Assembly: GCA_028700975.1 (NCBI GenBank)
Contig: JAQVRQ010000012.1
Span: 1 to 36,824 of the forward strand
Origin: Bacteroidales bacterium
GTDB taxonomy: Bacteria > Bacteroidota > Bacteroidia > Bacteroidales > UBA932
Direction of reading: 5' to 3'
DNA: 36,824 nt
The position numbers and the translations under genes are program-made. Under the pieces are notes generated by a model. That model saw only the letters and a program-made list of their open reading frames with translations, ran no database searches and was not told the DNA's origin. How positions within the stretch are numbered: position 1 is the stretch's first letter; every line of letters begins with the position of its first letter. Positions 17,275 through 26,525 of this stretch are shown here, piece after piece.

Positions 17275-18846
17275 AAAATCTGGTCTGTAGACAATTATTC
17301 GTGCTGTGCTATTTGATAGTCCAGACCCTGAAGACCTTCTGAGAAATTTGAAATTTGACTGCAGAAGCATCTCCTCTTGCTCCTCTTCAATAAATTCAAA
17401 TAATCTTCTACCATATTTTGTGAGTCTTTTAGTGTAGTACCTTCCAAGATCATAGGCTTGAAATGAGTATGGACTTGGCTCTGCACCAAAAAGAGCTCTA
17501 TACTTTGCAAGGAATTTTTTAACATCCTCTTTGCTGTAATCAACATAATACTGCATTGCAAGATGAAGATTCATAGAGTGATAATAATTTATATCAACAC
17601 TCTCAAAATTTCTCCATCTGGGTAGCCCTAAAATAGTTATTTTGTATCCGTTACGTGAAGAAATCAGATTAAGGTTTCTTAGAACATCAGATACAAATGC
17701 TTCTGAATTTGAGATTACGATAACGTAATTCTCTCTCTCTGCCTCAAGCTGATTTAAAAGTTGATCTCCAACCGATCTGCCCTCCAAAAGACCATAAGAA
17801 AAACTTTTATATGGAATGCCATACTCATCTAAAAAGGATTGAGTTACATTAAGCATTCTCTCCTCTTTTCCACCTTTTTCATAAAAAAGAGCTACGTGAG
17901 AGACCAATGGAATACTACTTAGTAAAACTCTTTGTTGATCTTCGTCAGCAACCGAAATTTGCATAAAATTTGGATTCCCTTCAATGTACTTCTCAGCAGC
18001 CGGATCCATAGGGGATACAATTGGAATCTCCCTCTCTTTTGCAAAAGGGAGCATCCCTTCTATTTCAGATGAAAAAACCGGTCCAATAATCAGTTCGCTT
18101 TTATCAATTCTACCGGAATAGACTATTTGTGATGAGTTTTGATACTCTTTGCTGTCAATAACTTCAACGTTCATTGAAATACCATCCTCTTTTGCATCAT
18201 TTACTGCCATTAAAAAGCCGTGGTAAAAATCAATATAATTGTTCCCTACATTACTGTTTTCAATAATGTTTTTTGAGTCTGCAGGGATTATTAACGAAAC
18301 GTTATGTATATGGTTGTTAGCAGGCCTCTCTGCTCTGTTAACAGGCTTTTCAAGTTCTGCCTCCCTCTTTTCATTAGCAGTGTCCTCTGCAATCACTAAT
18401 GATTTTGACACATATGATAAATCCGGAATAAGAATAACCTGTCTGGTTTTTAGCTCTTTACTATCAAGCTTGTTAAGTGAAATTATATCCTCTATTTTTA
18501 CATTGTACTTTTCAGAAATGGATTCCAATGAATCAAACCATCTTACCGTGTGTTTAACATATTGTCCATCCGGTAAATTTTCTCTTCTAACAAGAAGAAT
18601 TTCTCCTGCTTTAAGTCCCTCTGCAATTTTTGGATTGTCCTTACTCAACTGGTTTACATCTACATTATAAGCTTTAGATATTGAAAATAGTGTCTCAGAT
18701 GGTTGAACCCTATGTATATAAAATTCACCACTCTCATTTCTTACAATCTCTTTTGAGATTTTAATTTTTGACGGAGAATACTGAGCAGTTGCACAACTTC
18801 CTGCAACAAGCATTGTTAAAAGCAGTATAATGTAGAGTCTATTCAT
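17245..18846 (-). CDS. LysM and type-1 periplasmic-binding-fold (PBP1) envelope protein
   Basis: The 533-residue protein starts with a lipoprotein-like signal ([11 protein letters not shown], candidate Cys18; cleavage after ATAQ is also possible). Two LysM peptidoglycan-binding repeats follow (about 43-88 and 96-143), with the typical [13 protein letters not shown]. From about 185 the sequence is a type-1 periplasmic-binding fold, with phrases such as [20 protein letters not shown] and [14 protein letters not shown]. No ABC-transporter genes are near, so a binding or regulatory role at the cell wall is more likely than uptake. The gene overlaps purC by ATGA (4 bp) and is last in its operon. 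Confidence 0.85.
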   Translation of the reverse strand: MNRLYIILLLTMLVAGSCATAQYSPSKIKISKEIVRNESGEFYIHRVQPSETLFSISKAYNVDVNQLSKDNPKIAEGLKAGEILLVRRENLPDGQYVKHTVRWFDSLESISEKYNVKIEDIISLNKLDSKELKTRQVILIPDLSYVSKSLVIAEDTANEKREAELEKPVNRAERPANNHIHNVSLIIPADSKNIIENSNVGNNYIDFYHGFLMAVNDAKEDGISMNVEVIDSKEYQNSSQIVYSGRIDKSELIIGPVFSSEIEGMLPFAKEREIPIVSPMDPAAEKYIEGNPNFMQISVADEDQQRVLLSSIPLVSHVALFYEKGGKEERMLNVTQSFLDEYGIPYKSFSYGLLEGRSVGDQLLNQLEAERENYVIVISNSEAFVSDVLRNLNLISSRNGYKITILGLPRWRNFESVDINYYHSMNLHLAMQYYVDYSKEDVKKFLAKYRALFGAEPSPYSFQAYDLGRYYTKRLTKYGRRLFEFIEEEQEEMLLQSNFKFLRRSSGSGLSNSTARIIVYRPDFSVELLTTFR

Positions 18847-19793
18847 AATCTTGCTAACATATTATTAATATTGGTCTCAATTCTTTCGTAAATATCATCT
18901 GACGAATCAGCCTTTTTGAAATTTGATCCTGTAATATGTTCAAAAAGTTCAATATATCTTTCTGAGATTGAATCTACAATTTCGTCTGTCATTTCAGGAA
19001 TTCTCTGACCCTCTTTTCCTGAGAACCCGTTTTCCATTAGCCATTCTCTAACAAATTCCTTAGAGAGTTGTCTTTGCTGTTCTCCTTTTGCAAACAAGGA
19101 TGAGTAACTATCTTTATAAAAGTACCTAGATGAGTCTGGCGTATGGATTTCGTCAATAAGATAGATTGTATCATCTTTCTTTCCAAATTCATATTTTGTA
19201 TCTACCAGAATAAGTCCTCTTTCAGAAGCAATTTCGCTTCCCCTTTTGAAAAGAGCAAGTGAGTACTCCTCAAGTTTATTGTACTCCTCTTCAGAAACCA
19301 AACCTTTGGAGATTATCTCCTCTCTTGAAATATCCTCATCGTGAGCTCCAAGTTCTGCTTTTGTTGTTGGTGTAACTATCGGGTTGTCAAAAGCCTGATG
19401 CTCCTTCATTCCGTCAGGTATTTTAACGCCACATATTTCTCTTGCACCGGCTTTATACGCTCTCCAAGAACTACCTGTTAGATATGCTCTTACAATCATT
19501 TCTACAGGGTATCCTACACATTTGTGTCCTATTGTTACCATTGGGTCTGGAGAGGCAATCTTCCAATTGGGAACTATATCTGATGTAAGATCAAGAAACT
19601 TAGAGGCAATTTGATTTAAGACCTGCCCCTTGAATGGAATTCCTTTTGGAAGAACAACATCAAATGCGGATATTCTATCAGTAGCAATCATTACAAGATA
19701 ATCATTGCCAATGCTGTAGACATCCCTTACTTTTCCTACGTATTTTCCTGTCTGGTTTTTGAAATCGAACTCTGTTCTGGTTATTGCCTTCAT
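18843..19793 (-). CDS. purC: Phosphoribosylaminoimidazole-succinocarboxamide synthase
   Basis: The 316-residue enzyme joins aspartate to CAIR in purine synthesis, using ATP. The N-terminus has [10 protein letters not shown] and [10 protein letters not shown]. The middle part has the substrate-site runs [17 protein letters not shown] and DTKYEFGKK, followed by [12 protein letters not shown]. The long form of about 315 residues is usual in Bacteroidota. It overlaps the upstream glycosyltransferase and the downstream LysM gene by 4 bp each (ATGA), which suggests translational coupling in an otherwise envelope-related operon. Confidence 0.97.
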   Translation of the reverse strand: MKAITRTEFDFKNQTGKYVGKVRDVYSIGNDYLVMIATDRISAFDVVLPKGIPFKGQVLNQIASKFLDLTSDIVPNWKIASPDPMVTIGHKCVGYPVEMIVRAYLTGSSWRAYKAGAREICGVKIPDGMKEHQAFDNPIVTPTTKAELGAHDEDISREEIISKGLVSEEEYNKLEEYSLALFKRGSEIASERGLILVDTKYEFGKKDDTIYLIDEIHTPDSSRYFYKDSYSSLFAKGEQQRQLSKEFVREWLMENGFSGKEGQRIPEMTDEIVDSISERYIELFEHITGSNFKKADSSDDIYERIETNINNMLARL

Positions 19794-20908
19794 AAGTTAT
19801 TATACAAGTTAATCAATTTGTCAGTAAAATTTTTCCAGGAGAGTCTCTCTCTCTCTCGTTCAATGTTGTTTATGTATGTCTCTTTTTTCCCTGATTTGAA
19901 GTACTCTTTTATTGCTTCAGAAATTAAACTTGGCTCTGCACTTTTTACAACAACTCCCGTGCCCGGAATTTCAATTGCCTCTTTAAGTCCTCCTACATCT
20001 GTCGTTATCATTGGAAGTGTAAAGTGATATGAAATTGCACTGATACCGCTTTGAGTAGCACTCCTGTATGGCAATACGCATACATCTGCAGATGAAAAGA
20101 ATAGAGGAACTTCGTTATCAGCTATGTACCTGGTAGTCAGTTTGATTCTCTCTCTGTTAGGCGAAGCCTCAATTAATTTAGCATATTTATCAAATCTACC
20201 ATATGGTTCTCCGGCAATTACCAGTTGAAATGAATCATTAAGATTTGAAAATGCCTCAAGTAAAATGTCAAGTCCTTTATATTCTCTTATAAGCCCAAAA
20301 AAGAGAATTATTTTTTTCTCTTCAGGTAAGCCGAGCTTCCTACAAGCATCACTCCTGTCCAATTTCTTGCCAAAATGGTTATAAAGAGGGTGCGGAGTAC
20401 TTATATACCTGGCATTAGATTTAAGCTGAAGCAGATCTTTTCCAACTGCATCCGAAAGAACCACAAAAGCATCAGAAGCACCAAGAAAATATTTTGTAAA
20501 TGGTTTGTCAAAGAAACGTTTCTCGTGAGGAGTCACATTGTCAAGAATTGAGATAACTTTTGTGTTAGGGTTAAGGTGTCTTGCAACGTACCCCAGTGAC
20601 GGAGCAAACCAAGACATCCAGTATCTCATAATAAGCAAATCTGCCCCCCAGTCATTTATAGCCTTTGCTGTTTGTATATATGTCAAAGGATTAGCTGTGT
20701 CAAGCACCCGTGTGCTTGGAATCTTTACAGCAGTATCCACCTCTTCCACAAGTTGAGTTTTTCCAGGGAAGAGGATGGATGGATATTGTCTGCTGAAATT
20801 AAATGCCTTTACTTCGTGAGATTTCGAAAGCTCCTCAAAGATATTTGCATTAAACTGAGCAATCCCACCTCTGTATGGGTAAAAACAAGATAAGATTGCA
20901 ATTTTCAC
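19790..20908 (-). CDS. Glycosyltransferase, GT4-like (GT-B fold)
   Basis: The 372-residue protein has the GT-B pattern of two Rossmann domains. The N-terminal part starts [14 protein letters not shown], a glycine-rich acceptor loop. The C-terminal donor domain has [32 protein letters not shown] and [11 protein letters not shown]. The usual first Glu of the EX7E motif is not evident; Gln-Ser-Gly takes its place while the second Glu (in GGLKE) is kept, a variant known in GT4 relatives. Donor and acceptor are unknown. There is no signal peptide or membrane helix, so it probably works at the cytoplasmic face. It lies 11 bp after the OmpH-like gene. Confidence 0.88.
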   Translation of the reverse strand: MKIAILSCFYPYRGGIAQFNANIFEELSKSHEVKAFNFSRQYPSILFPGKTQLVEEVDTAVKIPSTRVLDTANPLTYIQTAKAINDWGADLLIMRYWMSWFAPSLGYVARHLNPNTKVISILDNVTPHEKRFFDKPFTKYFLGASDAFVVLSDAVGKDLLQLKSNARYISTPHPLYNHFGKKLDRSDACRKLGLPEEKKIILFFGLIREYKGLDILLEAFSNLNDSFQLVIAGEPYGRFDKYAKLIEASPNRERIKLTTRYIADNEVPLFFSSADVCVLPYRSATQSGISAISYHFTLPMITTDVGGLKEAIEIPGTGVVVKSAEPSLISEAIKEYFKSGKKETYINNIERERERLSWKNFTDKLINLYNNL

Positions 20909-20919
20909 AAGGATTTAGA

Positions 20920-21531
20920 TTATTTTCCTTTTGATTTAATTTTAACATACTCTTCGTTAAGCCCTGTCACTACCTCTTTGGTAATATTTAGTGCCGAATC
21001 AGCTTCAAGAACAGTGTTCATAGCTGCCGATGAGTTGATGATAACTGAGAACCTCTTCTCTTCATTATATTTTTTAAGATATGTAGTAAGAGCATTCATC
21101 ACTTTATTAAATAGGACATTTTCCTCCTCTGCCATTTCCATCTGTTTTTGTTGTCCCAGAGATTGCAGTTCCTGCTGGCGAGCTGCCAGTTGTTGTTGCT
21201 GAGCCTCTGCCTGACCTCTGGTTATAAGACCTTTTTGAATTTTTTCTTCCCAGTCTTTGTAGTCACGTTCAAATGCTCTTCCTCTTTTGCTAAGGTCATC
21301 TTGTATAACTTGAGCCTTACTCTCAAGTTCAGATTTTAGGTCATTAAACATATCATACTGGTTCATCAGTGAGTCAATCTGAATGTATACCACACTTCCT
21401 TGTCCTGCTACGATTGCCTCACCGGACTCTCCGGATTGAGTAGGAGCGGGCTTAGACGAGAAATGTAGGATGTAAAGTGCTATAACCGCAACGGCTAAAA
21501 CTGAATTTAAGATAATAGAGGCATTTTTCAT
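20920..21531 (-). CDS. OmpH/Skp-family protein with N-terminal membrane anchor
   Basis: The 203-residue protein begins with a hydrophobic segment (about 5-24, ILNSVLAVAVIALYILHF) lacking a clear cleavage site, so it may stay anchored in the inner membrane. The core has the OmpH start VVYIQIDSLMNQYDMF, a long Gln-rich coiled coil (about 75-150) and the terminal strand RFSVIINSS. Skp/OmpH proteins form trimeric tentacled chaperones for outer-membrane proteins. It is first of the operon with the glycosyltransferase, purC and LysM/PBP1, and it is one of three OmpH relatives in the window. Confidence 0.85.
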   Translation of the reverse strand: MKNASIILNSVLAVAVIALYILHFSSKPAPTQSGESGEAIVAGQGSVVYIQIDSLMNQYDMFNDLKSELESKAQVIQDDLSKRGRAFERDYKDWEEKIQKGLITRGQAEAQQQQLAARQQELQSLGQQKQMEMAEEENVLFNKVMNALTTYLKKYNEEKRFSVIINSSAAMNTVLEADSALNITKEVVTGLNEEYVKIKSKGK

Positions 21532-21553
21532 TTTTGTAATATTAAATAAAGTA

Positions 21554-21561
21554 CAAATATA
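21554..21561 (-). promoter_or_regulatory. Candidate -7 promoter box for the ompH-like/glycosyltransferase/purC/LysM operon
   Basis: The minus strand reads TATATTTG, a perfect TAnnTTTG, 22 bp upstream of the ATG at 21531 in the 31-bp gap after pdxJ. No -33 TTG is visible at the usual distance. Confidence 0.45.
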
Positions 21562-21562
21562 A

Positions 21563-22282
21563 TTAATAATTGTTTAATTGTCTTAGGTAGGCTTGTATAG
21601 TGTTTTCAAGCCCAAGGTATATTGAGTCACATATGAGGGCGTGCCCTATTGAGACCTCATCAAGCCAGTTAATTGTCTTTGCAAAGTAGTTGAGATTTTC
21701 AAGGTTAAGGTCGTGTCCGGCATTTAGTCCAAGCCCTGTCTCTTTAACAGCCAGAGCTGTTTTATAATAAGGTTCTATGGCCTTCTCTCTGTTATTGCTA
21801 TACTCACTTGCATATGCTTCAGTATATAACTCTACTCTGTCACAACCGCTATCAGCAGCGTAATATATCATTTCAGGGTTTGGATCAACAAATATTGAAG
21901 TTCTTATACCATTACTTTTAAAAATTGAGATAACTCCTCTCAGGTAACTAAGATTTTTTTTTGTATCCCATCCGCTGTTTGAAGTAATCACATCGTGGGC
22001 ATCAGGAACAAGTGTAACTTGTGCAGGGACTACCTCCAAAACAAGATTTATAAAACTGTCAACCGGATTGCCTTCAATATTAAATTCTGTAGTAAGGATA
22101 CCCTTTAGTTCCCGCGTATCTTTATATCTGATATGTCTCTCATCCGGTCTGGGATGGACGGTAATACCTTGGGCTCCGAATCGTTCACAATCACAAGCTG
22201 CCTTTAAAATATCCGGCAGGTTGCCCCCTCTGGCATTCCGGAGAGTAGCAAATTTGTTTATATTTACACTTAATTTTGCCAT
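21563..22282 (-). CDS. pdxJ: Pyridoxine 5'-phosphate synthase
   Basis: The 239-residue enzyme condenses 1-deoxyxylulose 5-phosphate with 3-amino-2-oxopropyl phosphate in the DXP-dependent vitamin B6 pathway. The start is set at the ATG at 22282, giving [16 protein letters not shown], the usual N-terminus. The frame also extends to a TTG ten codons upstream, which would be atypical. Key features are [15 protein letters not shown], the catalytic Glu region NIEGNP, LVPDAHD and LNAGHDLN. The barrel end has [15 protein letters not shown]. It is divergent from nadK across 46 bp. Confidence 0.97.
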   Translation of the reverse strand: MAKLSVNINKFATLRNARGGNLPDILKAACDCERFGAQGITVHPRPDERHIRYKDTRELKGILTTEFNIEGNPVDSFINLVLEVVPAQVTLVPDAHDVITSNSGWDTKKNLSYLRGVISIFKSNGIRTSIFVDPNPEMIYYAADSGCDRVELYTEAYASEYSNNREKAIEPYYKTALAVKETGLGLNAGHDLNLENLNYFAKTINWLDEVSIGHALICDSIYLGLENTIQAYLRQLNNY

Positions 22283-22290
22283 AGTGGCCA

Positions 22291-22298
22291 CAAATTTA
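22291..22298 (-). promoter_or_regulatory. Candidate -7 promoter box for pdxJ (near-leaderless)
   Basis: The minus strand reads TAAATTTG, matching TAnnTTTG, with 8 bp to the pdxJ ATG, so the transcript would have little or no leader. It lies 2 bp from the nadK box on the other strand. Confidence 0.4.
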
Positions 22299-22300
22299 TG

Positions 22301-22308
22301 TAATTTTG
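22301..22308 (+). promoter_or_regulatory. Candidate -7 promoter box for nadK-uppS
   Basis: The plus strand reads TAATTTTG, matching TAnnTTTG, 20 bp before the nadK ATG. A TTTG at 22275-22278, inside pdxJ, lies 22 bp upstream and could be the -33 element with slightly long spacing. Confidence 0.45.
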
Positions 22309-22328
22309 GCAACTTTTAGATAATTAAA

Positions 22329-23210
22329 ATGAAGATAGCAATTTTTGCAAGGGAAATTGATAAAAAGTGGCACGATAAACTCATTTTTATCGTCAATTCT
22401 TTATCATACAGAGGTGCTGAGCTTATCTTCTACGCTCCTTTTTATAAAAGGGCAACTCAGTTTCATAAGTTAGTATTACCGGCAGCTGGTCTTTTCAACG
22501 ACTTTGATGATATGGATAAGGATACTGATATATTTCTTTCGCTTGGAGGAGATGGTACCTTTCTTGAGTCTCTCACGTTTATAAGAGATAGAAATATTCC
22601 TGTCACAGGTATAAATTTTGGGAGGCTGGGCTTTTTAACAACAACAGATTCTGAACCAAGTCATTATTGGATTGAGAGGCTTCTAAACAAAGATTATAAG
22701 ATTGAGAAACGGAGTCTAGTTAAAATAAGTTCCGGAAGTTATTTAAACGGGCTATATCCCTATGCTTTAAATGAAATTTCAGTTCAGAGACAAGATCCCT
22801 CTATGCTTGCTGTTAAAATTGCAATAGATGGAACTGAACTCCCTACATATTGGTCAGATGGAATTGTTATTGCAACACCTACAGGATCTACTGCTTATTC
22901 ACTTAGCCTTGGGGGGCCAATTATGATTCCTACCTCAAAAGCTGTTATAATTGCTCCTATAGCTCCTCATAACCTTAATATAAGACCTCTTGTTGTGTCA
23001 GATGATTCTATTATAGAGGTAAAGGTAAGTTCGAGAAGATCGGGTGCTATTTTAAGCCTTGATAATAGATCGGTAATTATTTCATCAGGAGAGAGTTTTA
23101 CAATAAGTAAATCGGAATTTGATCTAAATATTATTTCACTCACAAGTAATAACTTCATTGAGGCTCTAAAAGAAAAACTTTTTTGGGGCGAAGACAGAAG
23201 AAATACTTAA
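22329..23210 (+). CDS. nadK: NAD kinase
   Basis: The 293-residue enzyme phosphorylates NAD to NADP. The active-site motif LGGDGTFLES is near residue 75, followed by NFGRLGFLTT and the NAD-binding YALNEISVQR. The glycine-rich TPTGSTAYSLSLGGP motif lies near residue 185. The length is normal. The gene is divergent from pdxJ and 7 bp before uppS. In related genomes, as I recall, porG (DUF6089) often lies between nadK and uppS; nothing is there in this window. Confidence 0.97.
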   Translation: MKIAIFAREIDKKWHDKLIFIVNSLSYRGAELIFYAPFYKRATQFHKLVLPAAGLFNDFDDMDKDTDIFLSLGGDGTFLESLTFIRDRNIPVTGINFGRLGFLTTTDSEPSHYWIERLLNKDYKIEKRSLVKISSGSYLNGLYPYALNEISVQRQDPSMLAVKIAIDGTELPTYWSDGIVIATPTGSTAYSLSLGGPIMIPTSKAVIIAPIAPHNLNIRPLVVSDDSIIEVKVSSRRSGAILSLDNRSVIISSGESFTISKSEFDLNIISLTSNNFIEALKEKLFWGEDRRNT

Positions 23211-23217
23211 AATCAAG

Positions 23218-23940
23218 ATGACAAACAGAGAAAAGATACCTGTTCACGTTACAATAATAATGGACGGAAATGGGAGATGGGCAAAAAAACAAGGTCTTAA
23301 AAGGATATTTGGCCACAAAGCGGGAGTTGAATCTGTGCGCCAAGCGACAGAATTTGCTGCAGAAAAGGGAATAAAGTATCTAAGTCTATTTGCATTTTCT
23401 GAAGAGAACTGGAGCAGACCTCAGGATGAGGTTAATTTGCTTATGGAGTTGATGGTGGATGCGATCTTAAAAGAGACTCCCAAGTTGGTTAAAAACAATG
23501 TGAAATTTTTAGTGGTTGGTGAAAGAACAAAACTTCCGAGAGTTGTCCAAGAGAAAATTATCTCTGCTGAGCAGAGTACCTCCGCTTCAACAGGATTAAC
23601 TTTAATTGTATTCTTAAGTTATAGCGGAAAATGGGATATAATGCAGGCAGCTGCAAGGTGTTATAAAGAAGAGGGAGTCTCAGGGGAAACTCTTTCTCCG
23701 GAAAAATTTGAGAAATATTTGGCTACTGCTGGCATTCCAGATCCGGACCTTTTAATTAGAACAAGCGGAGAGAAAAGAATAAGCAATTATATGTTGTGGC
23801 AGACTGCATACACGGAATTTTACTTTCCTGAAGTGCTTTGGCCCGATTTTCGCAAAAATGACTTTCTGATAGCACTGGAGGAGTACTCTGCAAGAGAACG
23901 CAGGTACGGCAAAACTGGTGAACAAGTTAATAATCTATAA
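23218..23940 (+). CDS. uppS: Undecaprenyl diphosphate synthase (cis-prenyltransferase)
   Basis: The 240-residue enzyme adds isoprene units to farnesyl diphosphate, producing the lipid carrier for peptidoglycan and polysaccharide synthesis. The catalytic Asp lies in IIMDGNGRWAKK, followed by GHKAG and FAFSEENWSRP. The C-terminal signature DLLIRTSGEKRISNYMLWQ (about residues 179-197) and YTEFYFPEVLWP are complete. The ATG follows the nadK stop by 7 bp. The gene precedes bamA. Confidence 0.97.
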   Translation: MTNREKIPVHVTIIMDGNGRWAKKQGLKRIFGHKAGVESVRQATEFAAEKGIKYLSLFAFSEENWSRPQDEVNLLMELMVDAILKETPKLVKNNVKFLVVGERTKLPRVVQEKIISAEQSTSASTGLTLIVFLSYSGKWDIMQAAARCYKEEGVSGETLSPEKFEKYLATAGIPDPDLLIRTSGEKRISNYMLWQTAYTEFYFPEVLWPDFRKNDFLIALEEYSARERRYGKTGEQVNNL

Positions 23941-23970
23941 TCCATTGGGCTTTGAATCCAAATAAAAACC

Positions 23971-23978
23971 TATATTTG
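23971..23978 (+). promoter_or_regulatory. Candidate -7 promoter box for bamA-ompH-ompH
   Basis: The plus strand reads TATATTTG followed by CA, a perfect TAnnTTTG, 24 bp before the bamA ATG at 24003. A TTTG at 23951-23954 lies 16 bp upstream, a short but possible -33 spacing. It supports an extra promoter after uppS. Confidence 0.5.
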
Positions 23979-24002
23979 CAGTTTTACCCACAGAGTGTGC
24001 AA

Positions 24003-26507
24003 ATGAAGTCTCTATCGCTATTAATACTATTAGTATTGCTGTCTCCGCTTGGAGTTTTTGCTCAGGAGCAGAATCAGCAAAAAACAAATGTAATCATCGA
24101 CTATAATACCCCAAAGGAGTATGTAATTGGGGGCATTGAGGTGTCGGGAATCCAGTATCTTGGAAAAGAGCAAATTCTTTCTCTTACCGGTTTAACGGTT
24201 GGAGATAAGATAACTCTTCCGGGTGAGGACATCTCCTCAATAATCAAGCGTATTTATATGCAGAGATACTTTTCTGATGTCTCTGTTTATATTGATTCAG
24301 TTCAGCTTGATACAGCGTTTATAAGACTCGACCTGTTAGAGAGGCCTAGGGTATCAAGATGGGAGTTTGAAGGAATTAAGTCAGGAGAGAAGAGCGATCT
24401 TAATGAAAAACTCAAATTAAGAAGAGGAAGTGAACTATCTGAATATGTTATTAACTCTTCATCTGAAATTATTAGAAAATTTTATATTGAAAAAGGCTTC
24501 CTTCAAACAGAAGTTAATGTAGTTCAAGAGCAGGACTCTCTTATTAAGAATGCTGTTAAAGTGACCTTCAAGGTAGATAGAAAATCAAAAGTGAAAATTA
24601 AGAAAATCTCTTTTGAGGGGAATGAGAATGTAAAGGGGTCAAAACTTGCATCAGCAATGAAGAAGACTAAAGATATGCGTATCCTTAACTTCTTTAGTTC
24701 AAAGAAATTTAATGAAAAAGAGTATCCAAACGATAAACGACTTCTTCTTCAGGCTTATGGTGAAAGAGGTTATAGGGATGCAAGGATTATAAAAGACTCA
24801 ATGTATTATATTGAGGATGGCAGACTTGGAATTCACTTTGTAATTGATGAGGGCAAAAGGTATTACTTTAGAGAAATTAACTGGACCGGGAACTCAATAT
24901 ATTCTGCAGATCAGCTTAATGCTATACTTAATATCACAAAGGGAGATATTTATGATGTTGTCTCAATGGAGAAGAGACTTTTCGAATCCGAAGAGGGCAA
25001 CGTTTCAAAATTATACAGAGACAATGGTTACCTTTTCTTTAATGTCTCTCCTGTGGAGGTAAGAATTGACGGTGATTCGGTAGATGTTGAGATGAGAATG
25101 GTAGAGGGAAAACCTGCTACATTTAACAGAATTGTAATTAACGGAAACAATATTACTAACGAGAAGGTAGTTCGTCGTCAGCTATGGACGAAACCGGGTT
25201 ACCTTTTCAGCCAAACTGAGCTTGAAAGATCATTAAGGGATTTAGCTTCTATGGGTCATTTTGAGCCTGAGAAAATTATGTCACCCTCCGGCTATAATAT
25301 AATGCCAAACTACAATGCTAATACCGTAGATGTTACTTACAATGTTGAGGAGAAGCCTAATAGTCAGTTTGAGCTTGCCGGCGGATGGGGCGGAAATACT
25401 TTTGTTGGTACTCTTGGATTGAGTTTTAATAACTTTTCAATTGGAAGAGTCTTCAAAAAGAGCTCCTGGAGACCTGTGCCTCTTGGAGATGGACAGCAGT
25501 TATCAATAAGATTCCAAACAAATGGCACGTATTATACTGCCTTTTCTGCAAGTTTCTCGGAACCGTGGCTTACAGGTAAGAAACCTACCTCATTAAATAT
25601 CTCTGCTTATTATACAAGACAGACAAACTCTTATTACTTTTACCAGAACTCTGGTCAAAGTATGGAGGTTTATGGTTTTGGTGCCGGAATTGGTACTAGA
25701 CTAAAATGGCCGGATAACTGGTTTGTTTTGTATAATGAATTAAGCTGGCAGACATACAGACTTAAAGATTGGCAATACTATTTCCTTTTTACAGATGGAT
25801 TGTCAAATAATATTAGTTGGAAAATTAATCTTTCCAGAAATTCAACCGACCAGGCAATATACCCAAGAAAGGGCTCAGACTTTCAGATGGGTCTGCAAAT
25901 AACTCCTCCATACTCTCTTTTCCGTTCAAAAGATACCAATTATAAGGGTATGACAGATGCGCAAAGATATAAATGGATTGAGTACCATAAATGGACCTTT
26001 AAAGGTGCTCTCTTTACTCCTATAGTTGGCGATCTTGTACTTATGACAAGGGCTCAGTTTGGGTATTTGGGTTACTATAACAGAAATCTGGGCTACTCTC
26101 CTTTTGAAGGATTTATCGTTGGTGGAGATGGTATGTCGGGTTACAATACTTATGGTTCAGATATTATAGGCCTTAGAGGATATGAGAATAACTCTCTAAC
26201 TCCTAGAAAGAATAATGGTTATTCCGGGAATGTATATGATAAATTCACTGTTGAGTTACGTTACCCGCTGGTGCTTCAGCCCCAATCAACAATTTATGCT
26301 CTCTTATTTTTGGAGGGCGGTAACTCCTGGTCAGACATTAAGGATTTCAATCCGTTCCAGATTAAAAGATCTGCCGGATTTGGCGTGAGGGTATTACTTC
26401 CTATTGTTGGTATGCTGGGTATTGACTGGGGTTATGGATTCGATCCTGTTGGAGATAAACGCAGAGGGGGAAGCAATTTCCACTTTGTGATAGGACAACA
26501 ATTTTAA
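24003..26507 (+). CDS. bamA: Outer-membrane protein assembly factor BamA (Omp85)
   Basis: The protein has 834 residues from the ATG at 24003. The frame continues 17 codons upstream to a TTG, but only this ATG puts the signal peptide (MKSLSLL...GVFAQ, about 21 residues) at the N-terminus. Five POTRA domains fill about 40-440; examples of their strands are IGGIEVSGIQYLG, KIKKISFEGNENV and FNRIVINGNNI. The Omp85 barrel (about 450-834) includes the lid-loop motif GLRGYENNSLTP, the counterpart of VRGF/Y, and ends in FHFVIGQQF. BamA inserts beta-barrel proteins, and with BamD (12074-12874) gives two Bam components in the window. Two ompH genes follow at 18 and 26 bp. Confidence 0.96.
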   Translation: MKSLSLLILLVLLSPLGVFAQEQNQQKTNVIIDYNTPKEYVIGGIEVSGIQYLGKEQILSLTGLTVGDKITLPGEDISSIIKRIYMQRYFSDVSVYIDSVQLDTAFIRLDLLERPRVSRWEFEGIKSGEKSDLNEKLKLRRGSELSEYVINSSSEIIRKFYIEKGFLQTEVNVVQEQDSLIKNAVKVTFKVDRKSKVKIKKISFEGNENVKGSKLASAMKKTKDMRILNFFSSKKFNEKEYPNDKRLLLQAYGERGYRDARIIKDSMYYIEDGRLGIHFVIDEGKRYYFREINWTGNSIYSADQLNAILNITKGDIYDVVSMEKRLFESEEGNVSKLYRDNGYLFFNVSPVEVRIDGDSVDVEMRMVEGKPATFNRIVINGNNITNEKVVRRQLWTKPGYLFSQTELERSLRDLASMGHFEPEKIMSPSGYNIMPNYNANTVDVTYNVEEKPNSQFELAGGWGGNTFVGTLGLSFNNFSIGRVFKKSSWRPVPLGDGQQLSIRFQTNGTYYTAFSASFSEPWLTGKKPTSLNISAYYTRQTNSYYFYQNSGQSMEVYGFGAGIGTRLKWPDNWFVLYNELSWQTYRLKDWQYYFLFTDGLSNNISWKINLSRNSTDQAIYPRKGSDFQMGLQITPPYSLFRSKDTNYKGMTDAQRYKWIEYHKWTFKGALFTPIVGDLVLMTRAQFGYLGYYNRNLGYSPFEGFIVGGDGMSGYNTYGSDIIGLRGYENNSLTPRKNNGYSGNVYDKFTVELRYPLVLQPQSTIYALLFLEGGNSWSDIKDFNPFQIKRSAGFGVRVLLPIVGMLGIDWGYGFDPVGDKRRGGSNFHFVIGQQF

Positions 26508-26525
26508 ACTTAATATTTACAAGAT

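Noticed and set aside
22283-22312. TTG start ten codons upstream of pdxJ
   Set aside because: PdxJ proteins begin at MAKLSVNIN-type sequence; the extension is unconserved in character and would cover the probable promoter box.
23952-24002. TTG start 17 codons upstream of bamA
   Set aside because: It would bury the signal peptide and overlap the -7 box at 23971-23978.
24844-25062. Internal frame inside bamA as a possible overlapping gene
   Set aside because: It is out of frame with a well-conserved Omp85 protein, short, and has no domain or signal; most likely a chance open frame.
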